64,000 nt of DNA, taken from positions 62,001-126,000 of the forward strand of contig NZ_JACEHH010000023.1 in assembly GCF_014154935.1 (NCBI RefSeq). Direction: 5' to 3'. Below the pieces are notes generated by a model that was not told the origin of the DNA, did not search any database, and saw nothing but the letters and a program-made list of their open reading frames with translations. The stretch comes from Stieleria mannarensis. Its GTDB lineage: Bacteria; Planctomycetota; Planctomycetia; Pirellulales; Pirellulaceae. Below, piece by piece: positions 26,421 to 35,650 of this stretch (position 1 is the first letter of the stretch; the number at the start of each line of letters is the position of its first letter). A program made the translations under genes and the position numbers.

Positions 26421-28085
26421 TTACCGGAACAATTTCAACTTGATCGGTGCACCGGCGTCGGCGGCAGCATCGGCTTCGGTTGCGGGTTCGTCTTCGGCGT
26501 CTTTCCTGGCACGCGCCGCGGCGACCAGTTGTTCCAGGGCGGCCATTTCGGTGCGGGACTGGTGAGCCGATTGGGCGCGATCGTTAGTGATCACGACGAC
26601 CGTGTCGCGTGCTCGCGAGGACTCGATCGCCCACTCGATCGCCTTTTGCTGATCGGCAACCAAGCGAACCGCAGCGCACTTTTTCACACCATCGAGCAGT
26701 TGGTGCGAACGCTGCAAGAACGATCCGCTTTGCTCCGGGCGACTGGTGACGACGCAATGGTGTGCAAAGCGTTCGATGCAATGTCCAGAGCTGGCCAGCA
26801 TTTCGGCATCGTCTCCTTCACCGATCGCCAACACGCACCAGACGCGTCCGCCAGCCCCGACCGCTTTGGCCGTCCGCAACGCCGCCTTGACACGGTCGAC
26901 CGTGCCGCCGGTTTCCAGGACCACCGTTGCGTGTCCGAAATCGACCAGTCGCTGGCCACGCCCCGGAATCGATCGAAGCGTCGACAAGTGTTTGGCGATC
27001 TCATGGGGCGAATGCCCGAGCAATGATCCGAGTGCGGATGCGGCGGCGATGTTGGACGCCATCGATATTCCGCACAGCGGGGTTTCCATCATCGCACTGG
27101 TGTCGCCGGCGGTCAGCATCAGCGTCGCCATGCCGCCGGATTGGTCGATCATGATCGCGCCAAATTCGCTCTCGGCCGTCGTGCCGTAAAAGATCGCTTG
27201 GCAACGGGCTTGTTCCAGCACGCGAACCGTTTTGGCGTCTTCACTCGGTGCGATCACGATCCCACTGGGCGTCAATTGTTCCAGCAAGCACTGCAAGCCA
27301 CACGGTCCGAAGTCGTCCGACAACTCTCGCTTGCCGGTCACCATCAACACGTCAAACTGCATCGCGTCGTAATGTCCGTCGCGGGCCGCCGTTTCATCGA
27401 TCTCGATGATGGCGATTCGGCTTAGACAGTCGCCTGACTCGGCAATCCAATCGATCAACGGAGCCCCATGCAGAACTGCTTGCGCGGGCGTCTCGTTGAC
27501 CACGCCATCGCTGGATCCGAGGTCGCACTGGTATGCGGTTCGAATTCCCAACGCCTTGGTCAGCGTTGCGGCCAACAAACACGTGGATGTCTTGCCGCTG
27601 TTGCCCAATACGCCGACGGTCAGCAACTGGCGATCGGGATGGCGGTGTCGGGCTGATGCAATTCGCGCGAGCGCATGATCCACGCTGCCGACGATGCATT
27701 GGGGAATCGGGCACGGCAACAATTGTTCGGTCAGGATTCCGCCGGCACCCCGTGCCAGTGCGTCCGAAATCAATTCATTCGGATCGCCCTCGCCGACGCG
27801 ATAGATCACCACGTCGCCCGGTGAACACTCGCGGACGTCTTCGGCGAGCGACGAAAGACTCACATCTTTGCATCCAAAGAATCTGGCTTCGGGGAACAAC
27901 TCGGCCAGCGAGATCGAAACCGGCTGGTCAACTTCGTCCGCAAAGGTATCGATGGAGACCGAGGTCATCGGCGGCACATCGGCGGTCGACAACTTCGGCA
28001 ACGACGCCAGTTCTTTGTTGACCGAATCTTCGCCAAGAAGGGTGCGAAAAGAAACGCTTTGTCGAACGTCAAATGCGTGTCGCAT
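26421..28085 (-). CDS. degenerate Mur-ligase-like protein
   Basis: About 554 residues with MurE-like order: an N-terminal UDP-binding-like domain (about 50-140), an ATP domain with P-loop GVLGNSGKTST in place of the usual GTNGKT(T/S), a middle region ending EFGAIMIDQSGG, and a C-terminal domain with GRGQRLVDFGHATVVLETGG. The DYAHTP-type catalytic block near the start of domain 3 is replaced by LETGGTVD. Acidic residues remain in EIDETAARDGHYDAMQFDVL. Planctomycetes have thin, long-overlooked peptidoglycan and a separate MurE, so this is probably a paralogue with a changed or lost activity. The C-terminal tail is rich in Ala/Glu/Asp. Start MRHAFD chosen over one six codons earlier. Confidence 0.7.
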   Translation of the reverse strand: MRHAFDVRQSVSFRTLLGEDSVNKELASLPKLSTADVPPMTSVSIDTFADEVDQPVSISLAELFPEARFFGCKDVSLSSLAEDVRECSPGDVVIYRVGEGDPNELISDALARGAGGILTEQLLPCPIPQCIVGSVDHALARIASARHRHPDRQLLTVGVLGNSGKTSTCLLAATLTKALGIRTAYQCDLGSSDGVVNETPAQAVLHGAPLIDWIAESGDCLSRIAIIEIDETAARDGHYDAMQFDVLMVTGKRELSDDFGPCGLQCLLEQLTPSGIVIAPSEDAKTVRVLEQARCQAIFYGTTAESEFGAIMIDQSGGMATLMLTAGDTSAMMETPLCGISMASNIAAASALGSLLGHSPHEIAKHLSTLRSIPGRGQRLVDFGHATVVLETGGTVDRVKAALRTAKAVGAGGRVWCVLAIGEGDDAEMLASSGHCIERFAHHCVVTSRPEQSGSFLQRSHQLLDGVKKCAAVRLVADQQKAIEWAIESSRARDTVVVITNDRAQSAHQSRTEMAALEQLVAAARARKDAEDEPATEADAAADAGAPIKLKLFR

Positions 28086-28221
28086 CAGATGGCCTCCATG
28101 CACATCGTGGGTTTCAGCTCTCGCGGACTCTCAAGCGATCCTTTCGCTCGGCAGTGACATCCGCGATGCACACAGATTGTTCTGGTATTCCAAAACCGGT
28201 CAATACGAGTTTTTGACGCGG

Positions 28222-29169
28222 CTACATCAAACCCGCATCACGCAGCATCAGTTGCAAATCTTCCCAGGCCGCTTTTTTCGCGGCCGGATTGCGCAGCAAG
28301 TACGACGGGTGATAAGTCACTAACACTTTGCTATCAAAGTAAGAATGGAATTTTCCTCGCAACCGTCCGACGGACAGTTTGGTTTGCAGCAGCGCTTGAG
28401 CACTGACCAGGCCTAAGCAAACGATGTATTCAGGCCTCAGGATTTGGAACTGGGCTTGGAAGTATTCGCGACAGTTCTCGATCTCGGTGGGCTCGGGGTT
28501 GCGATTGTTCGGTGGGCGACACTTGACGGTGTTCATGATGTAGACGTCTTCGCGCGCGAACTTGCAGGCCTGGATCATCTTGGTCAGCAGCTGGCCGGCT
28601 TTGCCGACGAAGGGCCGGCCCGACAGGTCTTCCTCGCGACCGGGGCCTTCGCCGAAGAAGACGATCCGGGGCGTCACGTTGCCTTCGCCGAAGACCGTTT
28701 TGGTGCGGCACTTGGAAAGGATTTCGCAGCGTGTGCAGGCGGCGACGGTTTCGGCAAACGCGGCCAGCTGGACGGCGCGGGCGTCGGCGGCCAGCGGCGG
28801 TCCGGCGTAGGGTTCGCTTGCTGCGGCCGTATCGCTTTGCAAGGCGAAGGCGAAGGCGGGGGCGGCGGTCGGTGGACTGGGGGCTGCCGCCGGTGGAGTT
28901 GCAATAGCGGGTGTTGCGGTCGGTGAGGCTACGTCAGCCGGGGCAGACGCAGGCGGGGAGGCTTGCGACGGGGCAGTGTTTTCGACCTGCGGTGGGGGCG
29001 CGACTTCATCGGCGACGTGGAATTGGGTCGCCAGGGCCTGTGCGGACTGGGCATCGGCCGTCGGCAGCCACTGGACGCCGATCCGCTGGAGATGTTCGGC
29101 CAGTCCGGCGGCTTGGGCGAGCGTTGTGGCGGGGTCGGGCCCTTCGATCGTTGGTTTTTCTTGCTCCAT
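28222..29169 (-). CDS. type-4 uracil-DNA glycosylase with disordered N-terminal extension
   Basis: A 315-residue protein. The C-terminal 180 residues are a family 4 uracil-DNA glycosylase, which removes uracil from DNA and carries a 4Fe-4S cluster. Visible are the cluster cysteines (CTRCEIL, KCRPPNN, NCREYF), the active-site block FFGEGPGREEDLSGRPFVG, NTVKCRPPNNR and the HPSYLLR motif. The first 120 residues are an Ala/Pro-rich linker behind a short helical start, a common extension in this family. Stand-alone, divergent from der. Confidence 0.92.
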   Translation of the reverse strand: MEQEKPTIEGPDPATTLAQAAGLAEHLQRIGVQWLPTADAQSAQALATQFHVADEVAPPPQVENTAPSQASPPASAPADVASPTATPAIATPPAAAPSPPTAAPAFAFALQSDTAAASEPYAGPPLAADARAVQLAAFAETVAACTRCEILSKCRTKTVFGEGNVTPRIVFFGEGPGREEDLSGRPFVGKAGQLLTKMIQACKFAREDVYIMNTVKCRPPNNRNPEPTEIENCREYFQAQFQILRPEYIVCLGLVSAQALLQTKLSVGRLRGKFHSYFDSKVLVTYHPSYLLRNPAAKKAAWEDLQLMLRDAGLM

Positions 29170-29275
29170 GGCACCATAGATAACACACGGCCTACTTGTT
29201 TTGCACCACGGCGTTTAACATACCACGCCGGTTTCCCCTTCCGTTGACGCTTTCTTTTGTCCCTCAGACTGTTCC

Positions 29276-30613
29276 ATGCCCGTCCCCCAAGTTGCGATTG
29301 TTGGCCGCCCGAATGTCGGCAAAAGCAGTCTTTTTAATTGGCTTGCCCGCCGCCGTTTAGCGATCGTCGACGATTATGAAGGCGTCACCCGCGACCGGAT
29401 GACGACCTTGATCGAGTCGGAGGGGCAATTTTTTGAGCTGACCGACACCGGGGGGTTGGGCATCGAAGACCCCGATGATTTGACGGCGGACGTACGTCGT
29501 CAGATCGAATTGGCGATCAATTCGGCCGACGTGATTTTGTTGGTCGTCGACGTCCAGACCGGTTTGATGCCGCTGGACGAATTGGTCGTCGAGCGGTTGC
29601 GTGGGGTGGAACGCCCGGTGATTTTGGTCGCCAACAAATCCGACCAGCGGCACCACGACGTGCACGCCGAGGAATTCCACCGTCTGGGACGCGGCCATTT
29701 GGTCACCGTCAGCACCACCCAGAATCGCAACCGCGAAGAGCTGCTGGAATTGATCCGCGATCGGTTGCCGCCGTCGGACGAATCGATCAATGTGCCGACG
29801 ATGAAATTGACGATCGTCGGGCGCCGCAACGTCGGCAAGAGCACGTTCGTCAACACGTTGGCCGAAACCGATCGCATGATCGTCAGCGAAGTTGCCGGAA
29901 CGACGCGCGACAGCGTGGACGTCCACTTTGAAGTCGACGGCCAGACCTTTATCGCCATCGATACGCCGGGGTTGAGAAAACGCAAGAGCCAACGCACGGA
30001 TTTGGAATTCTACGGAATGCACCGCGCCCAGCGGAGCATCCGTCGCGCCGACGTCGTGCTGATGTTTTTTGACGCGGCCGAAACGGTCAGCAAGGTCGAC
30101 AAGCAATTGATCGGCTACGTGATCGACAACTACAAACCGTGCATCTTTGTGATCAACAAGTGGGATCTGTTGCACGACACGATGCCGACCGAACGTTGGG
30201 TCAGGTACCTGCGCCGCCAGTTCCCCACGCTTTCGTATGCGCCGATCGCATTCATCACCGGACAGACCGGCAAGAACGTCAAAGCGCTGCTGAACCACTC
30301 CAGCATGTTGTACAAACAAGCCCGCGAGCGCGTCTCGACCGGACAACTGAACCGCTTGCTGCGGAGTGCGATTGAAGCCCACCAGCCGCCGCTGTATCAG
30401 AACCGTCGGCCCAAGATCTATTACGCCACGCAGGTTGCCACCGAACCGCCGACGATCGTGGTGATGTGCAACGAACCGAAGGCGTTTTCCAACGACTACA
30501 AACGCTACTTGATGAATGTGATGCGCGATCACCTGAAGTTCGGCGAAGTCCCGATCAAGATGTACCTGCAGAAGCGCGCACGCAACGACGAAGAAGACGC
30601 GATCAATCGCTAG
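29276..30613 (+). CDS. der: ribosome-assembly GTPase Der (EngA)
   Basis: A 445-residue protein with two tandem GTPase domains and a C-terminal KH-like domain. Domain 1 shows GRPNVGKSSLFN, DTGGLG and NKSD. Domain 2 shows GRRNVGKSTFVN, DTPGLRKR and NKWD. The KH-like end contains PPLYQNRRPKIYYATQ. Der is essential for 50S subunit maturation. The ATG at 29276 places the first P-loop at residue 9, as expected. A half copy of repeat R2 follows 3 bases after the stop. Confidence 0.96.
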   Translation: MPVPQVAIVGRPNVGKSSLFNWLARRRLAIVDDYEGVTRDRMTTLIESEGQFFELTDTGGLGIEDPDDLTADVRRQIELAINSADVILLVVDVQTGLMPLDELVVERLRGVERPVILVANKSDQRHHDVHAEEFHRLGRGHLVTVSTTQNRNREELLELIRDRLPPSDESINVPTMKLTIVGRRNVGKSTFVNTLAETDRMIVSEVAGTTRDSVDVHFEVDGQTFIAIDTPGLRKRKSQRTDLEFYGMHRAQRSIRRADVVLMFFDAAETVSKVDKQLIGYVIDNYKPCIFVINKWDLLHDTMPTERWVRYLRRQFPTLSYAPIAFITGQTGKNVKALLNHSSMLYKQARERVSTGQLNRLLRSAIEAHQPPLYQNRRPKIYYATQVATEPPTIVVMCNEPKAFSNDYKRYLMNVMRDHLKFGEVPIKMYLQKRARNDEEDAINR

Positions 30614-30616
30614 GAA

Positions 30617-30639
30617 GTGGGATCGGTTTCCAGCCTGTC
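30617..30639. repeat. dispersed repeat R2, degenerate half copy
   Basis: GTGGGATCGGTTTCCAGC and the following CTGTC match one R2 arm with small changes. It sits directly after the der stop codon. Confidence 0.6.
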
Positions 30640-30667
30640 CATCCATCCCGGAAACGTCGCGCACACG

Positions 30668-32032
30668 ATGAAACTGAACGCCGCACCGATTCGATGGATC
30701 CTGTTCGCCGTGACAGGCAGCGTCTTGGCCGCCCTCTCGGGGCGACTGTCCATGCACACGGTTAACGACACGCCCAGCTATGTGGATTATCCGCTGGGCT
30801 CGCTGACCGATGCATTGCTTTCGATTCGCACGCCCGGCTATCCGATCTTTTTGGCGATTGTCTCTGCCACGGTCGGCCTGGCTTGGGTGCCGCTGCTGCA
30901 GGTGCTTTTGCACGCCACCGCGTCATGGTCTTTTGCCGAAGCCCTGCGTCGCCGCGGCATGCCCTTGCGACCCGCGATCGCCGCGGGCGGTTGCATCCTG
31001 ATCGGATGCACGGCGGCCGACCACATCAGCACGATCAGCACCGACGCGCCGGCGGCGTCGCTGGGGGTGATCACGGCGGCGCTGTTGATCAGCGCGTGTC
31101 GGACCCGATCCGCGATTCAGGCGATTGCCTGCGCGGTGGTCGCGATCCTCGCCATCTTCGTGCGACCGGCCTATCTGTTTCTGATTCCCTGGATCGCGGT
31201 GGCCGGATGGTTGTTGGCCGGTCGTGGTGCGGCGATCGCGACTGCCCCCGATGCAAACGACGCGTCGGAATCGACCGTCGCTCCGTCGCGTTTACTCGGG
31301 GTGAAGATCGCCTGCGCGGTCGCGATCGTCGTCGTGGGCTGGATGTTCGTTCGCAAATTGGTGGTGTCGGATTTCGCCATCGCCCCGTTCGGACATCAAA
31401 ACCTTTCTGCCGTCCTGGTCCAAACGGTTCCGGCGGAGACGTTGCAGGATCTGCCGGGCGAGTCCGCGGAACTGGGGCGACGCGTGGCCGAGGAACTGGA
31501 CCGCCAGGGATTTCAAATGCCGAGTCAGTCTGGCGGATCGTTACCCACGCTGACGATCGAACAGCAGTGGGGGCAGGTCAACTACGGAGTCGTTTGGCCG
31601 CTGGCGCGTCAAATCGATTCCGAGCAAAATGCGTCGGATCCACTTGCAGCGGAGATTCGAATCCATCGGCAAATCGGCGCGCTCAATCGAGCGATCCTGT
31701 CGCAGTCGCCGGCCGGCTACGTGCGTTGGTTGTTGTTGGCGGTGCGTCGGAGTGTTTGGGGCACAGCGGCGAACCTCGCGATGCATCCGGTTTTTTTGCC
31801 GATGATCTTGCTGGGATTGTTTTGGCTGCTGATCAAAGTCGTCCGGCAACCGGCGATCGGGCCGATCGAGTTCCCAGCAGGCTGGAATGCGTTTGCCATC
31901 GTCGCGATCACCTATGCGGTCTTCAACATCGGGTTTGTGATATTGACCAGCCCTCCGCTGGGACGATTCGCCGACGCCGGTGCGATCCTGTTGCCGGGGC
32001 TGATCGCCAGCGTGTTGGCTCGTGATTCCTAA
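30668..32032 (+). CDS. polytopic membrane protein, glycosyltransferase-39-like layout
   Basis: About 454 residues from MKLNAAPIRW, with roughly 9-11 hydrophobic helices. A loop after the first helix carries NDTPSYVDYPLG and RTPGYPIFL. This resembles dolichyl-phosphate-mannose-type (GT39/ArnT-like) membrane glycosyltransferases, which have an acidic residue in the first loop and a TPxYP-type segment. A large extracytoplasmic loop (about residues 245-345) follows. No decisive family motif, so the transferase role is tentative. Stand-alone gene between der and the convergent CPBP gene. Confidence 0.6.
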   Translation: MKLNAAPIRWILFAVTGSVLAALSGRLSMHTVNDTPSYVDYPLGSLTDALLSIRTPGYPIFLAIVSATVGLAWVPLLQVLLHATASWSFAEALRRRGMPLRPAIAAGGCILIGCTAADHISTISTDAPAASLGVITAALLISACRTRSAIQAIACAVVAILAIFVRPAYLFLIPWIAVAGWLLAGRGAAIATAPDANDASESTVAPSRLLGVKIACAVAIVVVGWMFVRKLVVSDFAIAPFGHQNLSAVLVQTVPAETLQDLPGESAELGRRVAEELDRQGFQMPSQSGGSLPTLTIEQQWGQVNYGVVWPLARQIDSEQNASDPLAAEIRIHRQIGALNRAILSQSPAGYVRWLLLAVRRSVWGTAANLAMHPVFLPMILLGLFWLLIKVVRQPAIGPIEFPAGWNAFAIVAITYAVFNIGFVILTSPPLGRFADAGAILLPGLIASVLARDS

Positions 32033-32131
32033 CTGGACCGTCAGTCGGCGTCCGCGATTGGCGGAGGCCAGTCGCGCGGTCGATTGTGGGCCGCTCGCTC
32101 ACGCTTCCCGCTGGCATGGAATGCGATGATG

Positions 32132-33151
32132 TCACAGACCCGCGTTGACGCGGCAGAATTCCATGCACAGGGTTGCCGCGTTGAGCAGCATGTGGACCAC
32201 GATGGCGGGGACGAGTCGGCCGGTGCGTTGGTACAGGAAACCCAGGCCGACCGACAGAAAGAACAGCGGGACGGGCGCGGCGCCTTGGCCCAGGTGCATC
32301 GCGGCGAACAACACGCTGGTGGCATAGACCGGCCAGGCCGAGGTCGGGTGCCAGGCCGTTGGAGGAGGCGAATTCGGCGAAAGCGCGGATACCGGCAGGT
32401 CGGCGATCCGCTGCAGTCCACCTTGCAGCAGCAAACGAAACTGAACCTCTTCGACGATCGGCGTCACCACCGCAGCCGACAACAGCAGCGCCAGGAACGT
32501 CTGCAACCCCGTCTGTTCGGCCATCAAATCTGTCACCGTGTGTTCATACGGCACCAGATTGGAGACCACGAAGTTGATCAGCAGAACCGGAGTCAGGATC
32601 CAAACGGTCGCGAAAAGCCCTCGTCGAACGTCGTTCCAGTTGGGGATCAGGCTCAATTCCGCGAGGGTCAGACTTTGAGTCAGCCGCAGGAAGATCAACG
32701 TCAGCCCCAGCGCGGCGAGGTTGGCGGTGAAGTGGACTTGAACTTGGGTCACCAATTTTTCGGCAGTAACCGGTTTTTCCTCGGCAGCGGTTTGCTCCTC
32801 GGCAGCGGGTTTCTCCTCGATCACCGGGGCTTCGTCTTGCGGTGGAGCTTGATCGACGACCGCCGCGTTACCGACCGCGTCGTCAACCGGCACGTCGGTC
32901 GCCAGCGTTTGATGCAATAGCGACCCGACCAAGATCATCGTGCCGAACATCAGTAGAAAATCGAACACGCTCCAGCGGGGGAAGTGTTGCGGCAGCGGCG
33001 TGATCAGATGTTCGGACGCGTCGCCGCACAGGTTCCGTTTCCGCCACCCGGCAAACCAGCCGATCCACAGCAGGCTGCCGGCCGCGACGACGGCCAGCAC
33101 GGTCAGCGAGATGGCGAAGAAGCCGGCTTGGAAAAGGGTTTCACGCTGCAT
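32132..33151 (-). CDS. CPBP family intramembrane protease
   Basis: A 339-residue membrane protein of the CAAX protease/bacteriocin-processing (CPBP, ABI) family. The three catalytic motifs are seen: VEEVQFRLLLQ (EExxFR), FAAMHLGQG (FxxxH) and VHMLLNAATL (HxxxN), in the C-terminal half. An acidic segment with repeated EEKP/AEE units (about 85-125) separates the first two helices from the core. The ATG lies 7 bases after the pgsA stop, so the two form an operon. The substrate is unknown. Confidence 0.85.
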   Translation of the reverse strand: MQRETLFQAGFFAISLTVLAVVAAGSLLWIGWFAGWRKRNLCGDASEHLITPLPQHFPRWSVFDFLLMFGTMILVGSLLHQTLATDVPVDDAVGNAAVVDQAPPQDEAPVIEEKPAAEEQTAAEEKPVTAEKLVTQVQVHFTANLAALGLTLIFLRLTQSLTLAELSLIPNWNDVRRGLFATVWILTPVLLINFVVSNLVPYEHTVTDLMAEQTGLQTFLALLLSAAVVTPIVEEVQFRLLLQGGLQRIADLPVSALSPNSPPPTAWHPTSAWPVYATSVLFAAMHLGQGAAPVPLFFLSVGLGFLYQRTGRLVPAIVVHMLLNAATLCMEFCRVNAGL

Positions 33152-33158
33152 CAGGCGT

Positions 33159-33866
33159 TCATTCCGGATCGTCGGGTTCGTCCTGCATCAGCCGGGCGGC
33201 GGCCACGGTGTAGTCGTATCCCGAATACACCGTCAACAGAATGGACGACCAAACCAGCCCCAGGGTCGTGAAGGTCAACCAAGCAGGCGACGTTTCGTAT
33301 TGCAGGTAGATCAGCGAGGAGACGACGGCGGCACACTGCAGGACCATCTTCCATTTTCCCAACCAACTGGCCGAGAAATCTTTGCCGCTGCCCTCGACCA
33401 TCCCCCGCAAGCTGGTCACCAACAGCTCGCGTCCGACGACCAGCGTCGCCATCCACGAGGCGATGGGTGATCTGGCAACCCCGACCAAGGCGATGAACGA
33501 GCCACAGATGATGATCTTGTCCACGAACGGGTCAAAAATCCGGCCGAATTTTGTGACCTGACCGTATTTGCGGGCCCAGTAACCGTCCATCCAATCGGTC
33601 GAGGCGGCGACCAGAAACACAATGGTTGCGGCCAGGAAATAGTTCAACGGAATCAGCGCCATCACGGCGATCGCCATCGCAAACCGAATGCTCGTCAACG
33701 CATTGGGGACGTTGTAGATCGACCGTTTCCCGGTGGTGCGGACCGATTCGGAAGCCGAATCAGGAGCGGGGGTTTGCGGTGTCGACGGCAAGGGCACTTT
33801 CTGGGGCGTTTGGTTCGGGATCGTCGGAGCTGCACGACGTCGTTCGTCACAGGGGATCTCTGACAT
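33159..33866 (-). CDS. pgsA: CDP-diacylglycerol-glycerol-3-phosphate 3-phosphatidyltransferase
   Basis: A 235-residue membrane enzyme making phosphatidylglycerol phosphate. The CDP-alcohol phosphotransferase signature is complete: DWMDGYWARKYGQ, then FGRIFDPFVDK, giving DGxxAR...G...D...D. The first 60 residues are a soluble Pro/Ser/Thr-rich extension before NVPNALTSIRFAMA, where ordinary PgsA proteins begin. The start may therefore be later, or the extension genuine. First gene of a pair with the CPBP protease. Confidence 0.9.
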   Translation of the reverse strand: MSEIPCDERRRAAPTIPNQTPQKVPLPSTPQTPAPDSASESVRTTGKRSIYNVPNALTSIRFAMAIAVMALIPLNYFLAATIVFLVAASTDWMDGYWARKYGQVTKFGRIFDPFVDKIIICGSFIALVGVARSPIASWMATLVVGRELLVTSLRGMVEGSGKDFSASWLGKWKMVLQCAAVVSSLIYLQYETSPAWLTFTTLGLVWSSILLTVYSGYDYTVAAARLMQDEPDDPE

Positions 33867-33959
33867 GATGATCGTCTGCGGCCGGTGAGGAAAGGGGCAC
33901 GGCGGGTTTTGGGGCGATGACGATCCAGAGCCCCCGCCGCCGGCAATGCTTCGCAGGTG

Positions 33960-34160
33960 TTTCCCCCCCCTTACCCTCCCTGCCGAGGTCGTGCGGTTCT
34001 TGGAAAATACGCTCCTGGCAGGAGAGTCGAGCGCAGCGCGGGGAGGTCGAACGGTGAATCGCCGGACAAGCTTTCGTTCGCCGGTTGCGTCGATTCTTGG
34101 GGGAACCCTCCCCGCTCCGAGCGTAAACTCCTCCGCGACCCTCCCAGCGGGAGGGTGAAG
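33960..34160. repeat. repeat-rich spacer (R5) before fabZ-like gene
   Basis: Bases 33974-34001 match 6107-6134 over 28 positions with two differences. Near the end, ACCCTCCC and GGGAGGGT (about 34137-34156) form a compact hairpin. Similar CCCTCCC...GGGAGGG pieces occur at 59526-59568. The whole stretch 33867-34257 holds no gene. Confidence 0.65.
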
Positions 34161-34257
34161 TCGTAAACTCCTGTTGTTTCAGAGGTTAAAAACCACACGA
34201 ACTCTGCTGTGCACCAGCCGTCTTGGCGCTGCGGCCATCAACACTTCAATTACGCCC

Positions 34258-34770
34258 ATGAGTACCCGAGAAATAGAGCAAGCGATTCCCCACCGCCCGC
34301 CGATGCGGTTGATTGACGAAATCTGCGAGCGGGACGAGACCTCGATCGTTTGCCAAAAAACGTTTTCGCAGGACGAATTCTTCGTCCAAGGCCACTTTCC
34401 CGACCAGCCGATCGTCCCGGGAGTGATCCAGTGCGAATGTTGTCTGCAGGCCGGCGCGGTGTTGCTGCATCAGCGGATGGAACAAACCCCGGGCAGCGTT
34501 CCCGTCGCGACCCGCATGGACAACGTGAAATTCAAACGCATGGTCCGCCCGGGTGACACCGTCCAGATTCACGTCACGTTGAACGATCAGCTCAGCAATG
34601 CGTTCTACCTGACCGGCAAAATGATGCTCCGCGGAAAACTCGCGATGCGGCTGGATTTCGCGGTCAGTATCACCCAAACCGATCCGTCGGCAGGGAGCAC
34701 AGAGTCGGCAGGGAGCACAGAGTCGGCAGGGAGCACAGAGTCGGCAGGGAGCACAGAGCAGAAACAATGA
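34258..34770 (+). CDS. fabZ: FabZ-like 3-hydroxyacyl-ACP dehydratase
   Basis: A 170-residue hot-dog-fold dehydratase of fatty-acid elongation. [13 protein letters not shown] and [18 protein letters not shown] carry the catalytic His (in GHFP) and the Glu 14 residues later, spaced as in FabZ. The start MSTREIE (34258) fits the family length; the upstream open frame is not homologous. The C-terminus ends in four copies of a 6-residue unit (AGSTES type) encoded by an 18-bp tandem repeat, absent from normal FabZ. The stop overlaps the fabI start (ATGA). Diverged FabZ paralogues exist, so a specialised role is possible. Confidence 0.85.
   Translation: MSTREIEQAIPHRPPMRLIDEICERDETSIVCQKTFSQDEFFVQGHFPDQPIVPGVIQCECCLQAGAVLLHQRMEQTPGSVPVATRMDNVKFKRMVRPGDTVQIHVTLNDQLSNAFYLTGKMMLRGKLAMRLDFAVSITQTDPSAGSTESAGSTESAGSTESAGSTEQKQ
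34687..34758. repeat. 18-bp tandem repeat, four identical copies, inside fabZ
   Basis: Unit TCGGCAGGGAGCACAGAG repeated four times without change, in frame at the 3' end of the dehydratase gene. Identity between copies suggests recent expansion. Confidence 0.95.
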
Positions 34771-35606
34771 GTGAAAGCGAGACGCCGCCGGCGGTGATGG
34801 ATTTCTTGCAGATGTCCGGAAAGACCTACTTGGTCCTGGGCGTGGCGAACAAGAAAAGCGTGGCCTATGCGATCGCCCGCATCATCGAGCAGTCCGGCGG
34901 AAAGGTGATCTATGCCGTCCGCAGCCAGGCTCGGCGGGAAAGCACGGCCAAATTGTTGCGGGACCGGGACGTGCGGGTTTGCGACGTCGAGCATCAAGAC
35001 CAGATCGACGCCTTGGCGAACCAGTTGGCCGAGGACGGTGTCGAGTTGGCGGGAATGGTGCATTCGATCGCGTTTGCCGATTACCCCGATGGCATTCGGC
35101 CGTTTCACGAAACGACGCGTCAACAATTCCTGCAGTCCGTGGACATCTCCGCCTACTCGCTGATCAACCTGTCCAACGCGCTCAAGGACCGGTTCAGTGC
35201 CGACGCGTCGGTGGTCACGATCGGCATCAGCACCACACGGATGGCCAGCGAAAGCTATGGGTTCATGGCCCCGATCAAGGCGGCGTTGGAATCCTCGCTC
35301 GCCTTTCTGACCAAGTCGTTCAGCCGGTTCAGTCGCGTTCGCTTCAACGCCGTGGCCGCCGGGTTGCTGAAAACGAGCGCCTCGGCGGGCATCCCCGGCT
35401 ATGTCGATTCGTACCTGTACGCCGAACAAGTCATCCCTCGCAAACAGGCGGTCAAGACGGAAGAGGTTGCCCAGACGGCCGCCTTCCTGCTGTCGCCACG
35501 CAGCAGCGGGATCACGGCCCAATCGGTGGTTGTCGACGCTGGAATGTCGATCAACTATTTTGACGCCTCCGTCGTCGCTGCCGTGACCGATTCCCAACTC
35601 GGCTGA
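34767..35606 (+). CDS. fabI: enoyl-ACP reductase (FabI type)
   Basis: A 279-residue short-chain-dehydrogenase-like reductase for the last step of fatty-acid elongation. The N-terminal [17 protein letters not shown] matches the FabI cofactor motif, and YGFMAPIK gives the FabI spacing Y-x6-K. SIAFADY lies near the substrate pocket. The C-terminus (about 255-279) follows the usual VVDAG end. Its ATG overlaps the fabZ stop by 4 bases, so the two are coupled. The sequence is more diverged than typical FabI, for example in the loop after AGLLKTSAS. Confidence 0.9.
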   Translation: MSESETPPAVMDFLQMSGKTYLVLGVANKKSVAYAIARIIEQSGGKVIYAVRSQARRESTAKLLRDRDVRVCDVEHQDQIDALANQLAEDGVELAGMVHSIAFADYPDGIRPFHETTRQQFLQSVDISAYSLINLSNALKDRFSADASVVTIGISTTRMASESYGFMAPIKAALESSLAFLTKSFSRFSRVRFNAVAAGLLKTSASAGIPGYVDSYLYAEQVIPRKQAVKTEEVAQTAAFLLSPRSSGITAQSVVVDAGMSINYFDASVVAAVTDSQLG

Positions 35607-35650
35607 TTCTCTCCCCGTTCCCTCTACCGCACCCTGTGCCTTCCATCGAC

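Noticed and set aside
29357-30913. 518-codon minus-strand open frame
   Set aside because: Antisense to der, which has all GTPase motifs in order; the product is low in structure and rich in His/Gln/Arg.
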